The translations under genes and the position numbers were made by a program. Below, one piece after another: positions 52,870-62,774 of a DNA stretch of 64,000 bases (its first letter is position 1; every line of letters starts with the position of its first letter). The notes below the pieces were generated by a model. It saw nothing but the letters and a program-made list of their open reading frames with translations, searched no databases and was not told the origin of the DNA. The stretch is from Pseudomonas coleopterorum. Lineage in GTDB: Bacteria; Pseudomonadota; Gammaproteobacteria; Pseudomonadales; Pseudomonadaceae. The stretch is taken from NCBI RefSeq assembly GCF_900105555.1, contig NZ_FNTZ01000001.1, positions 62,001 to 126,000 of the forward strand, given 5' to 3'.

Positions 52870-53589
52870 CTAGAAATCCCCCCACAGCTGCTGGGCCACC
52901 GCCAAGGCGACCACCGGCGCGGTTTCGGTGCGCAGCACGCGGGGGCCGAGGCGGGCAGCGTGAAAGCCGCCGGCCTTGGCCTGCTCGACTTCGGCATCGC
53001 TGAGGCCACCTTCGGGACCGATCAGGAACGCCAGGCTGGCAGGCTTGGCGTGGCTGAGCAGCGGCTCTGCGACAGGGTGCAGCACCAACTTGAGCTCAGC
53101 GTTGCTCGCGGCAACCCAGTCGGCCAACACCTGCGGCGAATGAATGACCGGCACGCTGGAGCGACCACATTGCTCGCAGGCGCTGATGGCCACCTGTCGC
53201 CAGTGGGCCAGACGCTTGTCGGCGCGCTCGTCCTTGAGGCGGACCTCGCAGCGTTCGCTCACCAGCGGTGTGATCTCGCTCACGCCCAGTTCGGTGGCCT
53301 TCTGGATCGCCCAATCCATTCGCTCGCCACGGGACAAGCCCTGGCCCAGATGGATGGCCAGCGGCGAGTCGGGTTGGCCGGTGAACTGTTCGTCGAGGGT
53401 GACGCTGACGCGTTTCTTGCCCACTTCCAGCAAGGTACCCAGGAATTCCTGACCGCTGCCGTCGAACAGCTGGACCTTGTCGCCGGTGGCCATGCGCAGC
53501 ACGCGGCCGATGTAGTGGGCCTGGGCTTCGGGGAGTTCGTGTTCGCCCAGGCTCAGGGGGGCGTCGATGAAAAAGCGGGACAGTCGCAT
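52870..53589 (-). CDS. rsmE: 16S rRNA (m3U1498) methyltransferase RsmE
   Basis: A 239-residue SPOUT-fold enzyme that methylates U1498 in the decoding region. The N-terminal PUA-like part includes MRLSRFFIDAPLSLG and AHYIGRVLRMATGDKVQLFDG. The C-terminal knot has ATELGVSEITPLVSERCEV and FLIGPEGGLSDAEVEQA, LGPRVLRTETAPVVAL. Full length. It is separated from bioA by a REP pair. Confidence 0.96.
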   Translation of the reverse strand: MRLSRFFIDAPLSLGEHELPEAQAHYIGRVLRMATGDKVQLFDGSGQEFLGTLLEVGKKRVSVTLDEQFTGQPDSPLAIHLGQGLSRGERMDWAIQKATELGVSEITPLVSERCEVRLKDERADKRLAHWRQVAISACEQCGRSSVPVIHSPQVLADWVAASNAELKLVLHPVAEPLLSHAKPASLAFLIGPEGGLSDAEVEQAKAGGFHAARLGPRVLRTETAPVVALAVAQQLWGDF

Positions 53590-53625
53590 GGGGGGTGTCT
53601 CTGGTGGTTTTGTGGTGTTTATTCT

Positions 53626-53730
53626 GGCCTCTTCGCGGGCAGAGGGCTCGCCGCCCGCCCCGCTCCCACAGGAAGTTTCGGTCGCTCATGCGGTCCTTGT
53701 GGGAGCGGGCTGTGCCCGCGAAGAGGCCGG
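53626..53730. repeat. REP doublet between bioA and rsmE
   Basis: CCTCTTCGCGGGCAGAGGGC to CCGCTCCCACA, then TGTGGGAGCGGGCTGTGCCC to GCGAAGAGGCCGG in inverse order. Same family and layout as 48684-48790. Confidence 0.8.
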
Positions 53731-53748
53731 TACAGGCACTGAACAACC

Positions 53749-55155
53749 TCAACCCGGATCGCGAAACCCGGGATGGAAATCTTCAGCCACCTGCACGCTC
53801 ACACTGCTGCGCGTGGCGATATCGATCCCCTCGCTGGCCACTTCGGCCAGGAAGTCGATCTGCTCCGGCGTGATCACATAGGGCGGCAGGAAATACACCA
53901 CGCTGCCCAGCGGTCGCAGCAGCGCGCCACGCTCCAGGGCGTGGTTGAACACCTTGAGTCCGCGTCGCTCCTGCCAGGGGTAGGCGGTCTTGCTGGCCTT
54001 GTCCTGGACCATTTCGATGGCCAGGACCATGCCGGTCTGACGCACCTCGGCCACGTGGGCATGGTCGGCCAGGTGCGCGGTGGCAGTGGCCATGCGCTGG
54101 GCCAGGGCGCGGTTGTTCTCGATGACGTTGTCCTGCTCGAAGATATCCAGCGTGGCCAGCGCCGCAGCACAGGCCAATGGGTTGCCGGTATAGCTGTGCG
54201 AATGCAGGAAGGCGCGCAGGGTCGGGTAGTCGTCGTAGAAGGCGCTGTAGACGTCATCGGTGGTCACACAGGCCGCCAGCGGCAGGTAGCCACCGGTCAG
54301 CGCCTTGGACAGGCACAGGAAATCCGGGCGGATGCCAGCCTGCTCGCAGGCGAACATCGTCCCGGTGCGGCCGAAGCCCACGGCGATCTCGTCGTGGATC
54401 AGGTGCACGCCGTAGCGGTCGCACGCTTCGCGCAACAGCTTGAGGTACACCGGGTGATACATGCGCATGCCGCCCGCGCCCTGAATCAACGGCTCGATGA
54501 TCACGGCGGCCACGCTTTCATGGTGTTCGGCCAGAGTCTGTTCCATGGCCTGGAAAAGGGTGCGCGAGTGTTCTTCCCAGCTCACTCCTTCGGGCCGCAG
54601 GTAGCAGTCAGGGCTGGGGACTTTCAGAGTATCGAGCAGCAGGGCCTTGTAGGTTTCGGTGAACAATGGCACGTCACCGACCGACATCGCGGCGATGGTT
54701 TCGCCGTGGTAGCTGTTGGTCAGAGCCACGAAGCGCTTCTTGTTCGGTTGACCGCGGTTGACCCAGTAGTGAAAGCTCATCTTCAACGCGACTTCGATGC
54801 ACGAAGAGCCGTTGTCGGCGTAGAAGCAGCGAGTCAGCCCTTCGGGCGTCATCTTGACCAGACGCTCGGACAGCTCGATCACCGGCTGATGGCTGAAACC
54901 GGCCAGGATCACGTGTTCCAGCTGATCGACCTGATCCTTGATGCGCTGATTGATGCGCGGGTTGGCATGCCCGAAGACATTGACCCACCAGGAGCTGACC
55001 GCGTCCAGGTAGCGCTTGCCCTCGAAGTCCTCCAGCCACACGCCTTCGCCGCGTTTGATCGGGATCAGCGGCAGCCGCTCGTGGTCTTTCATCTGGGTGC
55101 AGGGGTGCCACAAGACCTCGAGGTCTCGTTTCATCCACTGGTCGTTGAGTCCCAT
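53749..55155 (-). CDS. bioA: Adenosylmethionine-8-amino-7-oxononanoate aminotransferase BioA
   Basis: A 468-residue class III aminotransferase, third step of biotin synthesis (KAPA to DAPA). WHPCTQMKDHERLPLIPIKRG at the start, YLDAVSSWWVNVFGHANP, YADNGSSCIEVALKMSFHYW, IHDEIAVGFGRTGTMFACE with the PLP Asp, and CLSKALTGGYLPLA with the Schiff-base Lys are all as in BioA. ATG 55155 follows GGGAGAG. It is divergent from the FAD oxidoreductase gene. Confidence 0.95.
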   Translation of the reverse strand: MGLNDQWMKRDLEVLWHPCTQMKDHERLPLIPIKRGEGVWLEDFEGKRYLDAVSSWWVNVFGHANPRINQRIKDQVDQLEHVILAGFSHQPVIELSERLVKMTPEGLTRCFYADNGSSCIEVALKMSFHYWVNRGQPNKKRFVALTNSYHGETIAAMSVGDVPLFTETYKALLLDTLKVPSPDCYLRPEGVSWEEHSRTLFQAMEQTLAEHHESVAAVIIEPLIQGAGGMRMYHPVYLKLLREACDRYGVHLIHDEIAVGFGRTGTMFACEQAGIRPDFLCLSKALTGGYLPLAACVTTDDVYSAFYDDYPTLRAFLHSHSYTGNPLACAAALATLDIFEQDNVIENNRALAQRMATATAHLADHAHVAEVRQTGMVLAIEMVQDKASKTAYPWQERRGLKVFNHALERGALLRPLGSVVYFLPPYVITPEQIDFLAEVASEGIDIATRSSVSVQVAEDFHPGFRDPG

Positions 55156-55344
55156 CTTTCTCTCCCGCGGCAACACGCTTGGCAAACAGTCGCGCAAGCC
55201 TATGCAATGAGGCCTCGGCTAACAACCCAAACATGCTCGATGGCGACACTGGCGGGCACTATGCCGCTGGCGTATGCTGCGCGGCAATTTGCCACTGCCG
55301 GGGCTCGATCCGGCCATTTCGCTTGCTCTGCCGGAGTTCTCTGC

Positions 55345-57111
55345 ATGTCTGCTGGTTGGTTGCGCGCCTGGGCGCTGATAGTAGTAGGGCTGTTCAGCGC
55401 GCAGGCGTTGGGCAATGACAAGGCACAGACGGCGATCGTCGTCGGCGGCGGTCTGGCGGGGCTGACAGCCGCCTACGAGCTGCAGGCCAAGGGCTGGCAA
55501 GTCACTTTGCTGGAGGCACGACCCAGCCTCGGCGGCCGCTCGGGCCTGGCCACCAGTGAATGGATCGGCGGCAGCAAGATCCAGCCGGTGCTCAATGGTT
55601 ACGTGAACACCTTCAAGCTGGCCACCCAGCCGGCGCCGGAATTCGTCCGCAACCCTGGCTACCTGATCGACGGCGAATATTTTACCGCCGCCGACCTGGC
55701 CACCAAGCAGCCAGCGACTGCGGAAGCCCTCAAGCGCTACGAGAAAACCCTGGATGACCTCGCCCGCTCGGTCAAGGATCCGGAAAACCCCGGCGCGACC
55801 AGCACCCTGTTCGCGCTGGACCAGATCAACGTGTCCAACTGGCTGGATCGCCTGCAACTGCCCGCCACCGCGCGGCAGCTGATCAATCAGAAGATTCGTA
55901 CGCGCTACGACGAACCGTCGCGTCTGTCGCTGCTGTATTTCGCTCAGCAGAACCGGGTCTATCAGGACATCGACGACCGTGATCTGCGCGCCTCGCGCCT
56001 GATCGGTGGCAGCCCGGTGCTGGCCCAGGCGTTCGTCAAGCAGATCAAGACCATCAAGACCGATTCACCGGTGTCGGCCATCAGCCAGGACAAGGACGGC
56101 GTGACCGTCAAAGTGGGCGCCGTGGGTTACCAGGCCAGCTATGTGGTCCTGGCCGTCCCTCTGCGTGCACTGGGCAAGATCGCCTTCACCCCTGCGCTGG
56201 ACAACCGCCAGCTGGCGGCAATCAAGGGCACCAACTATGGCTGGCGTGACCAACTGCTGCTCAAGTTCAAGACGCCGGTCTGGGACAGCAAGGCGCGGAT
56301 GTCCGGCGAGATCTACAGCAACACCGGGCTCGGCATGTTGTGGATCGAGCCCGCCTTGAAGGGTGGCGCCAATGTGGTGATCAACCTGTCCGGTGACAAC
56401 GCCCGCCTGCTGCAGGCCTTTGGCGACAAGCAGATGGTCGACCAGGTATTGATCCGCCTGCACGCATTCTATCCACAGGCGCGCGGTGCCTATACCGGCT
56501 ACGAGATCCGTCGCTACAGCACCGATCCTTCGTATGGCGGCGCGTACCTGGCCTACGGACCGGGGCAGATCAGCAAGTTCTGGAAGGTCTGGGAGAAGCC
56601 TCAGCAGCGCATCGCCTTCGCCGGTGAACACACCGACTCGCTGTACCCCGGCACGCTGGAAGGCGCACTGCGCAGCGGTCAGCGTGCTGCCGGCCAAGTG
56701 GTTGATCTGGCGGCAGGCAAGTCCTTCGAACCGGTCAAGGTCGCGCCGCCTGCAGCAGCGCCGGTCAAGGCTGCCGAGAGCAAGCCTGGGTTCTTCTCCA
56801 AGTGGTTCGGCGGCGGTGAAGCGCCGGCAGCCAAGCCCGTCGAGCCGGCACCTGCGCCAGTACCGGCGCCGGCACCTGCTCCCGTTCCTGCGCCGATGCC
56901 TGCACCTGTTCCAGTGCCTGCCGTCGCGCCCGCGCCGGTCAAGGCAGAGCCTGCGAAGAAAGCTGCGCCGGTGAAGAAAGTGGAAACGAAAAAACCGGAG
57001 CCCAAGAAGGCGGAAACCAAGAAGCCCGTGGTCAAGAAGCCGGCCGAAGCGAAAAAACCGGTTGAATCCAAAAACAAGGTAGAAGTAACGAAACCTACAG
57101 TGCAGCCGTAG
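55345..57111 (+). CDS. Exported FAD-dependent amine-oxidase-like protein with Pro/Ala/Lys tail
   Basis: A 588-residue flavoprotein. After a signal-like N-terminus (ALIVVGLFSAQALG), the FAD-binding Rossmann motif AIVVGGGLAGLTAAYELQAKG (about residues 33-53) and LLEARPSLGGRSG follow. The C-terminal FAD contact FAGEHTDSLYPGTLEGALRSG lies near residue 430. The last 110 residues are low complexity: alternating Pro/Ala, then Lys/Pro/Glu (KKAAPVKKVETKKPEPKKAE). Such a tail resembles AlgP/TonB spacers and may bind wall or nucleic-acid polymers. The start at ATG 55345 follows GGAG. The substrate amine is unknown. Confidence 0.8.
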   Translation: MSAGWLRAWALIVVGLFSAQALGNDKAQTAIVVGGGLAGLTAAYELQAKGWQVTLLEARPSLGGRSGLATSEWIGGSKIQPVLNGYVNTFKLATQPAPEFVRNPGYLIDGEYFTAADLATKQPATAEALKRYEKTLDDLARSVKDPENPGATSTLFALDQINVSNWLDRLQLPATARQLINQKIRTRYDEPSRLSLLYFAQQNRVYQDIDDRDLRASRLIGGSPVLAQAFVKQIKTIKTDSPVSAISQDKDGVTVKVGAVGYQASYVVLAVPLRALGKIAFTPALDNRQLAAIKGTNYGWRDQLLLKFKTPVWDSKARMSGEIYSNTGLGMLWIEPALKGGANVVINLSGDNARLLQAFGDKQMVDQVLIRLHAFYPQARGAYTGYEIRRYSTDPSYGGAYLAYGPGQISKFWKVWEKPQQRIAFAGEHTDSLYPGTLEGALRSGQRAAGQVVDLAAGKSFEPVKVAPPAAAPVKAAESKPGFFSKWFGGGEAPAAKPVEPAPAPVPAPAPAPVPAPMPAPVPVPAVAPAPVKAEPAKKAAPVKKVETKKPEPKKAETKKPVVKKPAEAKKPVESKNKVEVTKPTVQP

Positions 57112-57117
57112 GTTTCG
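57089..57117 (+). terminator. Hairpin overlapping the oxidoreductase stop codon
   Basis: CGAAACCTAC / GTAGGTTTCG, perfect 10-bp stem with a 9-base loop, with the TAG stop inside the right arm. A second GC-rich hairpin follows within 40 bases. There is no long T-run directly after it. Confidence 0.45.
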
Positions 57118-57306
57118 CACCGCAGCCGTCGGCCTTTTCGCGGGTCGGCGGCGTCTTTACGCGTATAAAACCGCGTTCCTGGCCTCAGAGCAGTGCGCTT
57201 AATACTGTCTTAATCAACTTTATCGATATTTCAAAGCGAGATTTTCCGCTTTAATCCGATAGATAAGTCAGTCATCTTGAGCGCAGTTCTTACAAGGTCC
57301 AGGCAC

Positions 57307-57858
57307 ATGCAACTACGTAATTCCACTTCACGCTATGGTTGGGTCAGCATCGTCCTGCACTGGGGCGTCGCGCTGACCGTATTCGGGCTTTTCGCTCTTG
57401 GGTTGTGGATGGTGGACCTGGGTTACTACGACCCATGGCGCAAGGCCGGCCCTGACCTGCACAAAAGCATCGGCCTGGTGCTGTTCTTCTTCATGCTCGT
57501 GCGCGTGGTCTGGCGCTTCATCAGCCCACCCCCGCCGCCCACACCCAACCAGGGCAAGCTGACCCGCACGGCGGCTCATCTGGGGCACCTGTTTCTCTAT
57601 GCGGACCTGTTCCTGGTGATGAGCGCCGGCTACCTGATTTCGACCGCAGACGGGGTGGGCATTCCGGTTTTCGGGCTGTTCGAAATACCCGCGCTGGTCA
57701 GCGGCCTGCCCAATCAGGCGGAAACCGCCGGTACCGTGCATTTCTACCTGGCGTGGGTACTGGTGATATTCGCCGTACTGCACGGCTTGGCTGCATTGAA
57801 ACACCACTTCATCGATCGTGATGCAACCCTCATCCGTATGCTGGGTCGCAAAGCTTGA
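57307..57858 (+). CDS. Cytochrome b561 (YceJ-like)
   Basis: A 183-residue inner-membrane di-heme protein with four hydrophobic segments. It opens [25 protein letters not shown] with a heme His. [42 protein letters not shown] and [24 protein letters not shown] supply the other His residues. It is followed 37 bases later by yceI; the pair recalls E. coli yceJ-yceI. It carries electrons in the membrane, and the partner is unknown. Confidence 0.9.
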   Translation: MQLRNSTSRYGWVSIVLHWGVALTVFGLFALGLWMVDLGYYDPWRKAGPDLHKSIGLVLFFFMLVRVVWRFISPPPPPTPNQGKLTRTAAHLGHLFLYADLFLVMSAGYLISTADGVGIPVFGLFEIPALVSGLPNQAETAGTVHFYLAWVLVIFAVLHGLAALKHHFIDRDATLIRMLGRKA

Positions 57859-57895
57859 CTGCCGTACCTATCAAACTTCAAGAGGAATACTCCCC

Positions 57896-58495
57896 ATGTT
57901 GAAAAAGACCCTCGCTGCACTCGCCATTGGCACTGCCCTGTTCACCGCAGGCCAGGCCATGGCCGCTGACTACACCATCGACAAGGAAGGCCAGCACGCT
58001 TTCGTCGACTTCAAGATCAGCCACCTGGGCTACAGCTTCATCACCGGTACCTTCAAGGACTTCGACGGCAAGTTCAGCTTCGATGCCGCCAAGCCCGAAG
58101 ACGCCAAGATCGACGTGACCCTCAAGACTGCCAGCGTGTTCACCAACCACGCCGAGCGTGACAAGCACATCAGCAGCAAGGACTTCCTGGACGTGGCCAA
58201 CTTCCCGGAAGCCACCTTCAAGTCCACCAGCGTCAAGCCGACCGGCAAGAGCGCCGATGGCAAGACCACTGCTGACGTGACCGGTGACTTGACCCTTCAC
58301 GGCGTGACCAAGCCCGTCGTGATCAAGGCCACCTTCCTGGGTGAAGGCAAGGATCCATGGGGTGGCTACCGTGCCGGCTTCGAAGGCACCACTTCGATCA
58401 ACCGCAAGGACTTCGCACCCAAGTCCATGGACCTGGGTCCACAGTCGGACACCGTCGAGCTGTACTTCACCTTCGAAGGTGTGAAAGCGAAGTAA
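57896..58495 (+). CDS. yceI: YceI-family periplasmic lipid-binding protein
   Basis: A 199-residue secreted protein with signal [20 protein letters not shown] (cleavage after AMA) and the YceI lipocalin-like domain: [63 protein letters not shown] and [15 protein letters not shown]. It binds isoprenoid-type lipids in family members; the P. aeruginosa relative PA0423 was described as the PasP protein. AGAGGA precedes ATG 57896. Confidence 0.93.
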   Translation: MLKKTLAALAIGTALFTAGQAMAADYTIDKEGQHAFVDFKISHLGYSFITGTFKDFDGKFSFDAAKPEDAKIDVTLKTASVFTNHAERDKHISSKDFLDVANFPEATFKSTSVKPTGKSADGKTTADVTGDLTLHGVTKPVVIKATFLGEGKDPWGGYRAGFEGTTSINRKDFAPKSMDLGPQSDTVELYFTFEGVKAK

Positions 58496-58511
58496 GCGCT
58501 TCGCTGACATG

Positions 58512-58550
58512 AAAAAACGCCGCAGCCTGTGAGGGCTGCGGCGTTTTTTT
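58512..58550 (+). terminator. Rho-independent terminator after yceI
   Basis: AAACGCCGCAGCC / TGTGAG / GGCTGCGGCGTTT followed by T-run (seven T), 17 bases after the stop. Confidence 0.9.
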
Positions 58551-58574
58551 GTATCCGGCATGGGCGCCGTGGTG

Positions 58575-58613
58575 AAGCCTTCGCGGGCAGAGCCCGCTCC
58601 CACGGCGGGGCGA
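58575..58613. repeat. Single REP unit
   Basis: GAAGCCTTCGCGGGCAGAGC continuing to CCGCTCCCACGG; same family as the pairs near 48.7 and 53.7 kb, here unpaired. Confidence 0.75.
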
Positions 58614-58630
58614 GCCAGCCTACCTCATGC

Positions 58631-60511
58631 TCAGCCTTCGCGATTGCGCGTCAGCAGTGCAGGTTTTTCACCCCGCGGGCGGCTTGGCAATTGCTCCAGT
58701 TGCTCGGCAGTCGGGAAACGATCGATCTTCGATTCCTTGTGCACGATCACCGGTTGGCTCGGGTTGCGCGAGTTGCTCACCGCCGGTTCCTGGCGTGGCT
58801 GCTCGTCGCGTGCCGGGCGACGGTTGCGCGGGTTGCTGTCGCGACGTGGCTGGCCGTCACGAGCGCCACCCCCGTTGCTGCGCGGACCGCGCTTGGCGCC
58901 GGCGTTGTCGCCAGTGCCGGCCGAACGTGCGCCGCCACCGTTGCGCGGTGCGCCACCGGCAGGGCGACCCTGGCGAGGCGCTGCTGCTGGAGCAGTACCA
59001 CCGGCCGGTGCAGAGCCTGCAGGACGACGACCGCGACCCTGGTTCTTGCCCTGATAGGGGCTGACGTAATCCGCACGGTTGCCGAAGTTGTCCACTTCGT
59101 CATCGAGGAATTCGTCCGGCGCCCGGTTGGCGGAAACCGCCGGTTCTACGGCCGCGCGTGCAGCCTGTGGCTGACGTGGCTTCTGGTCACGGGGTTGGCG
59201 TTCAGAACGCGCCCCGGCGGGCTTTTCCTTGCCTTTGTCCTTCCCTTTGTCCTTGCGACCGCTGCTGGCGTTGCTAGTGCCATCGCCGCGAGGTGCGCGA
59301 GCACCGCGGGCATTGTTGGCCTGAGGACGCTCGCGCACCTCGGGTTTTTCCGCTTCCACGGTGCTGGCATCGAACCCCATCAGATCACCGTCCGGGATCT
59401 TCTGCTTGGTCATGCGCTCGATGCTCTTGAGCAGCTTCTCTTCGTCTGGCGCAACCAGCGAGATCGCCTCGCCACTACGACCGGCACGACCGGTACGGCC
59501 GATACGGTGCACGTAGTCTTCGTCGACGTTGGGCAGCTCGAAATTGACCACGTGTGGCAGCTGGTCGATGTCCAGGCCACGCGCGGCGATGTCGGTGGCT
59601 ACCATGATGCGTACGGAGCCGGCCTTGAAGTCGGCCAGGGCCTTGGTGCGCGCGTTCTGGCTCTTGTTGCCGTGGATCGCCACGGCGCTCAGACCGTGCT
59701 TCTCCAGGTACTCGGCCAGGCGGTTGGCGCCATGCTTGGTACGGGTGAACACCAGCACCTGCTCCCACGCGCCCTGAGTGATCAGGTGCGCCAGCAGCGA
59801 GCGCTTGTGGCTGGAGGCCAAACGATAGACGCGCTGCTCGATACGCTCGACCGTGGTGTTGGGCGGCGTGACTTCGATGCGCTCGGGGTTGTGCAGCAGC
59901 TTGCCGGCCAGGTCGGTGATGTCCTTGGAGAACGTCGCCGAGAACAGCAGGTTTTGACGCTTGGACGGCAGGCGCGCAAGGACCTTCTTGACGTCGTGCA
60001 CGAAGCCCATGTCGAGCATGCGGTCGGCTTCGTCGAGCACGAGGATTTCAACGTGGGACAGATCGACGCTGCCCTGACCACACAGGTCGAGCAGACGGCC
60101 GGGGCAAGCCACCAGCACGTCGACGCCGCGGGACATGGCCTGTACCTGCGGGTTCATGCCGACGCCGCCGAAGATGCAGGCGCTGACGAACTTGAGGTCG
60201 CGGGCGTAGAGCTTGAAGCTGTCGTGAACCTGGGCAGCCAGTTCGCGAGTGGGGGTCAGGACCAGTACGCGCGGTTGGCGCGGGCCGTGACGTTGGGATT
60301 TGTCCGGGTGACCACCTGGGAACAGCCGCTCCAGAATCGGAAGGGCGAAGCCGCCGGTCTTACCTGTACCTGTCTGAGCGGCGACCATCAGGTCGCGGCC
60401 TTGCAACACGGCGGGAATGGCCCGCTGTTGCACCGGGGTGGGCTGGGTGTAGCCCGCTGCCTCGATGGCGCGGACTAGAGCCTCGGAGAGACCGAGGGAA
60501 GCAAAGGACAT
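58631..60511 (-). CDS. rhlE: DEAD-box RNA helicase RhlE
   Basis: A 626-residue ATP-dependent RNA helicase. The core (1-380) has the Q motif [15 protein letters not shown], motif I AQTGTGKT (45-52), DEAD (160-163), SAT (191-193) and [10 protein letters not shown] near residue 340. The tail (about 385-626) is Lys/Arg/Gly-rich and disordered, typical of the long-tailed Pseudomonas RhlE forms that bind RNA. It acts in RNA turnover and cold adaptation. The start [16 protein letters not shown] is the family start. Confidence 0.94.
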   Translation of the reverse strand: MSFASLGLSEALVRAIEAAGYTQPTPVQQRAIPAVLQGRDLMVAAQTGTGKTGGFALPILERLFPGGHPDKSQRHGPRQPRVLVLTPTRELAAQVHDSFKLYARDLKFVSACIFGGVGMNPQVQAMSRGVDVLVACPGRLLDLCGQGSVDLSHVEILVLDEADRMLDMGFVHDVKKVLARLPSKRQNLLFSATFSKDITDLAGKLLHNPERIEVTPPNTTVERIEQRVYRLASSHKRSLLAHLITQGAWEQVLVFTRTKHGANRLAEYLEKHGLSAVAIHGNKSQNARTKALADFKAGSVRIMVATDIAARGLDIDQLPHVVNFELPNVDEDYVHRIGRTGRAGRSGEAISLVAPDEEKLLKSIERMTKQKIPDGDLMGFDASTVEAEKPEVRERPQANNARGARAPRGDGTSNASSGRKDKGKDKGKEKPAGARSERQPRDQKPRQPQAARAAVEPAVSANRAPDEFLDDEVDNFGNRADYVSPYQGKNQGRGRRPAGSAPAGGTAPAAAPRQGRPAGGAPRNGGGARSAGTGDNAGAKRGPRSNGGGARDGQPRRDSNPRNRRPARDEQPRQEPAVSNSRNPSQPVIVHKESKIDRFPTAEQLEQLPSRPRGEKPALLTRNREG

Positions 60512-60732
60512 GAGTAATCCTGTTCTAGTAGGGGCTTATGCCCGAGGGATAATCTTGCCTGGCGCGACGGGTGTGGGGTGACACTGTCGCGTCCGGTCCT
60601 GCTGGGGTTGCAAAGTGCGCTTCACGAAGCGGTGCGCGGGCTCAGGCCCAGCGGGCAGGTGCTTCGGGAGGCCTTGGCAAGGCCGAGCGGCCGGACGTAA
60701 GCCTGGCACAAGGGCCGAGTATAACAGAGCAA

Positions 60733-61563
60733 TCACATTGCGCTGCTTTCACGCTGCCCAGCGGTGCCTGCGGGCGTTGGCTGCAATGTCTGCGGCGCAG
60801 CGGAAGGTATCGTTTTACCACTCATTGGCCCAACGGCATAGCGTGCCAGTAGCTGCTCATAAGCAGGCTCCTGCTTGAACCGGCGCAGTTCGGCAGCGAA
60901 ACGCTGCACCAGCAGATCCATTCCAGCGCCTCGGCGCACCGCCAGAAACTGCGGATTGCTACCGACTTCCATAGGCAGCGAACTGACTCGATGCTGCAGG
61001 CCCAGCCGCTTGACGGTGTACTCCCCCACGCGGCGGTCGGTGATCAACAGGTCGATGCGCGCCTTGGCCAGCTTGCCGAAGTTGGCTTCCTGGCTGGGCC
61101 CGCTCTCGCGGGTGACACCGGGCGCCTGTTCGAACTCGTCACCATAGTCGTAGCCGGCCGTAATGCCCACGGTCAGCCCGTCGAGGTCGGCCATGCTGTG
61201 TACCGGGTGCGGTCGATCATTGGCCTGGTAGAACACCCATTCCACTTCCGACAGCGGTTCCCTGGCGTAGAACAGGCTGGCATCGCGCTCGTTGGTCTGG
61301 AAGATGTCGAGGATCCCATCCGCCTGTCCTTGGTCGAGCATGGCCAGGCAGCGCTTCCATGGCAGGAACTGCCACTGCACCTGGATGCCCAGGCGTTCGA
61401 AGATCAGCGCCGTGATGTCGTAGTCGATCCCGTGCGCGGTGCCGTTCTCTTCAAAAGCATAAGGCGCCCATGAATCGGTAACGATGCGCAGCGTTTCGCC
61501 ATGGGCCTGCAGGCACCAGCAAAGGAGAAGCGCAGAGGGCAACGAGCGGAGGATGGCAACCAT
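60733..61563 (-). CDS. Periplasmic solute-binding protein (SBP_bac_3), stand-alone
   Basis: A 276-residue secreted protein with signal LPSALLLCWCLQAHG. The mature domain opens TLRIVTDSWAPYAFEENGTAHGIDYDITALIFE, with FLPWKRCLAMLDQGQADGILD and AGYDYGDEFEQ. The W-KR-A-G pattern is common among orphan amino-acid-type binding proteins in Pseudomonas that lack transporter genes nearby. No permease or ATPase adjoins it. Its role may be ligand sensing rather than uptake. Confidence 0.85.
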   Translation of the reverse strand: MVAILRSLPSALLLCWCLQAHGETLRIVTDSWAPYAFEENGTAHGIDYDITALIFERLGIQVQWQFLPWKRCLAMLDQGQADGILDIFQTNERDASLFYAREPLSEVEWVFYQANDRPHPVHSMADLDGLTVGITAGYDYGDEFEQAPGVTRESGPSQEANFGKLAKARIDLLITDRRVGEYTVKRLGLQHRVSSLPMEVGSNPQFLAVRRGAGMDLLVQRFAAELRRFKQEPAYEQLLARYAVGPMSGKTIPSAAPQTLQPTPAGTAGQRESSAM

Positions 61564-61615
61564 GGGCCGGAGATTACGACGCCTTGCCCTGCTTGAAAAG
61601 GTCTGCGCCGGGCTT

Positions 61616-62698
61616 TCAGGACTTTTGCCGACTCGTCAGGTGCTGATAGATGGAAGTGCGACGACGGCCCAGCAGTAACCGAACCCCCGGATGGCCCAGC
61701 CATTGCTCCAGTTGCCGGGGCTGCAACGGCGTGCGCATGCGCCGCTCGACGTTGTCCTGGGCCTTCTCCCACCACACGGGTGCACAGGCCTGGTCGAACT
61801 CGTTGGCATGGGGGTAGCAGCCATACAGCACTTCGCGCACGAATTGCCGCTGATCACCGGGCAGCATCAGGGTCAAGGCCTTGAACAGCAGGCGTTGCGC
61901 AGCGGGCGGACGAGGCAGTTGCGCGGTAACCTGGCGGGTCTCGTCCAACGCGACGGGGTCGAGCGGTACGTCCTGATGCTTGCGCAGCCAGGCCATGACC
62001 TTGGCGCGAAACAGTTGCTTGCGGCTCCAGTAATGGTGAATCAGGTCGGGGCACTCGCGGATCGAGTAGCGTTTGTAGGCGGCGATGCCCAGGCAGAACT
62101 CTTCGAGAATGTAGGCACCCTCGGCGCGCGGATACAGATCGTCCATCAGCTCGATGGAGCGCTCCAGCAGGCCGGCATCGTTGGCGTGCAGCCCGATGAC
62201 ACCGGAATTGATCAGCGGCATCTGGTCATCGGCCAGCCCACGTGCCAGTAGCTCCGCACTCAGCGCGGAGTAGAGCACGCTCTCCGGGCATTCCCCGTAG
62301 CGAATGCCAATCGAATTGCACAGCAGGCTGCCCGGCGTGATGCGCTCGAACAGCGCCAGTGGCGATTGATGGAAAAAGGTATCGGTATCGATCAGCAGGG
62401 CCACTTCGGACTCGCGCAACACTTCGCGCAGCGCCATGTGCTTGATGCGGAAATGATAGCCGTGCGGCTGCATCCAGGCTTCGCGGGTGGCCGTATCGAA
62501 ATTGCGTACCCGCACCGGCAGGTCGCGATAGGGCGCCGGGTCATCGGTGAATACCTGGATGTCGAGGCCGTGATCGGGGGTTTCCCGCAGGCGCGCCAAG
62601 GCGCTGCAGATGCTGAAGACCGCTTCGCGATGGTAGGTGTCGGCACCGAACACCAGGTAGACCAGCTGCGGGCGTGAGGAATCGATTCGAGTGTGCAT
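61616..62698 (-). CDS. Putative glycosyltransferase-like protein (GT-A fold)
   Basis: A 360-residue cytoplasmic protein. LVYLVFGADTYHREAVFSICSAL at the start, DIQVFTDDPAPYRDL, and VALLIDTDTFFHQSPLALF with a DxD motif give the usual nucleotide-sugar and metal-binding outline of GT-A enzymes. LINSGVIGLHANDAGL and FCLGIAAYKRYSI fit the acceptor side. No sugar or acceptor can be assigned. ATG 62698 is preferred to 62728 by conservation of what follows; the ribosome site is weak. Confidence 0.7.
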   Translation of the reverse strand: MHTRIDSSRPQLVYLVFGADTYHREAVFSICSALARLRETPDHGLDIQVFTDDPAPYRDLPVRVRNFDTATREAWMQPHGYHFRIKHMALREVLRESEVALLIDTDTFFHQSPLALFERITPGSLLCNSIGIRYGECPESVLYSALSAELLARGLADDQMPLINSGVIGLHANDAGLLERSIELMDDLYPRAEGAYILEEFCLGIAAYKRYSIRECPDLIHHYWSRKQLFRAKVMAWLRKHQDVPLDPVALDETRQVTAQLPRPPAAQRLLFKALTLMLPGDQRQFVREVLYGCYPHANEFDQACAPVWWEKAQDNVERRMRTPLQPRQLEQWLGHPGVRLLLGRRRTSIYQHLTSRQKS

Positions 62699-62724
62699 GG
62701 ACTTGATTCTACTGCTGGTGATCG

Positions 62725-62758
62725 ACAAAAAAAGGCCCCGGCAAAATGCCAGGGCCTT
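62725..62758 (-). terminator. Rho-independent terminator of metF
   Basis: Minus strand AAGGCCC-T-GGC / ATTTT / GCC-G-GGGCCTT followed by TTTTTT, 17 bases after the metF stop. Confidence 0.85.
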
Positions 62759-62774
62759 GGGCCGCCTGAAAGAC

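Noticed and set aside
53773..57111. A 1112-codon open frame running antisense through bioA and into the oxidoreductase
   Set aside because: The first half is the GC-rich antisense shadow of bioA; only the part from ATG 55345, with signal and FAD motif, is a gene.
58529..60478. A 649-codon open frame antisense to rhlE
   Set aside because: Ala/Arg/Val-rich composition with no domain, fully inside rhlE on the other strand; a codon-bias shadow.
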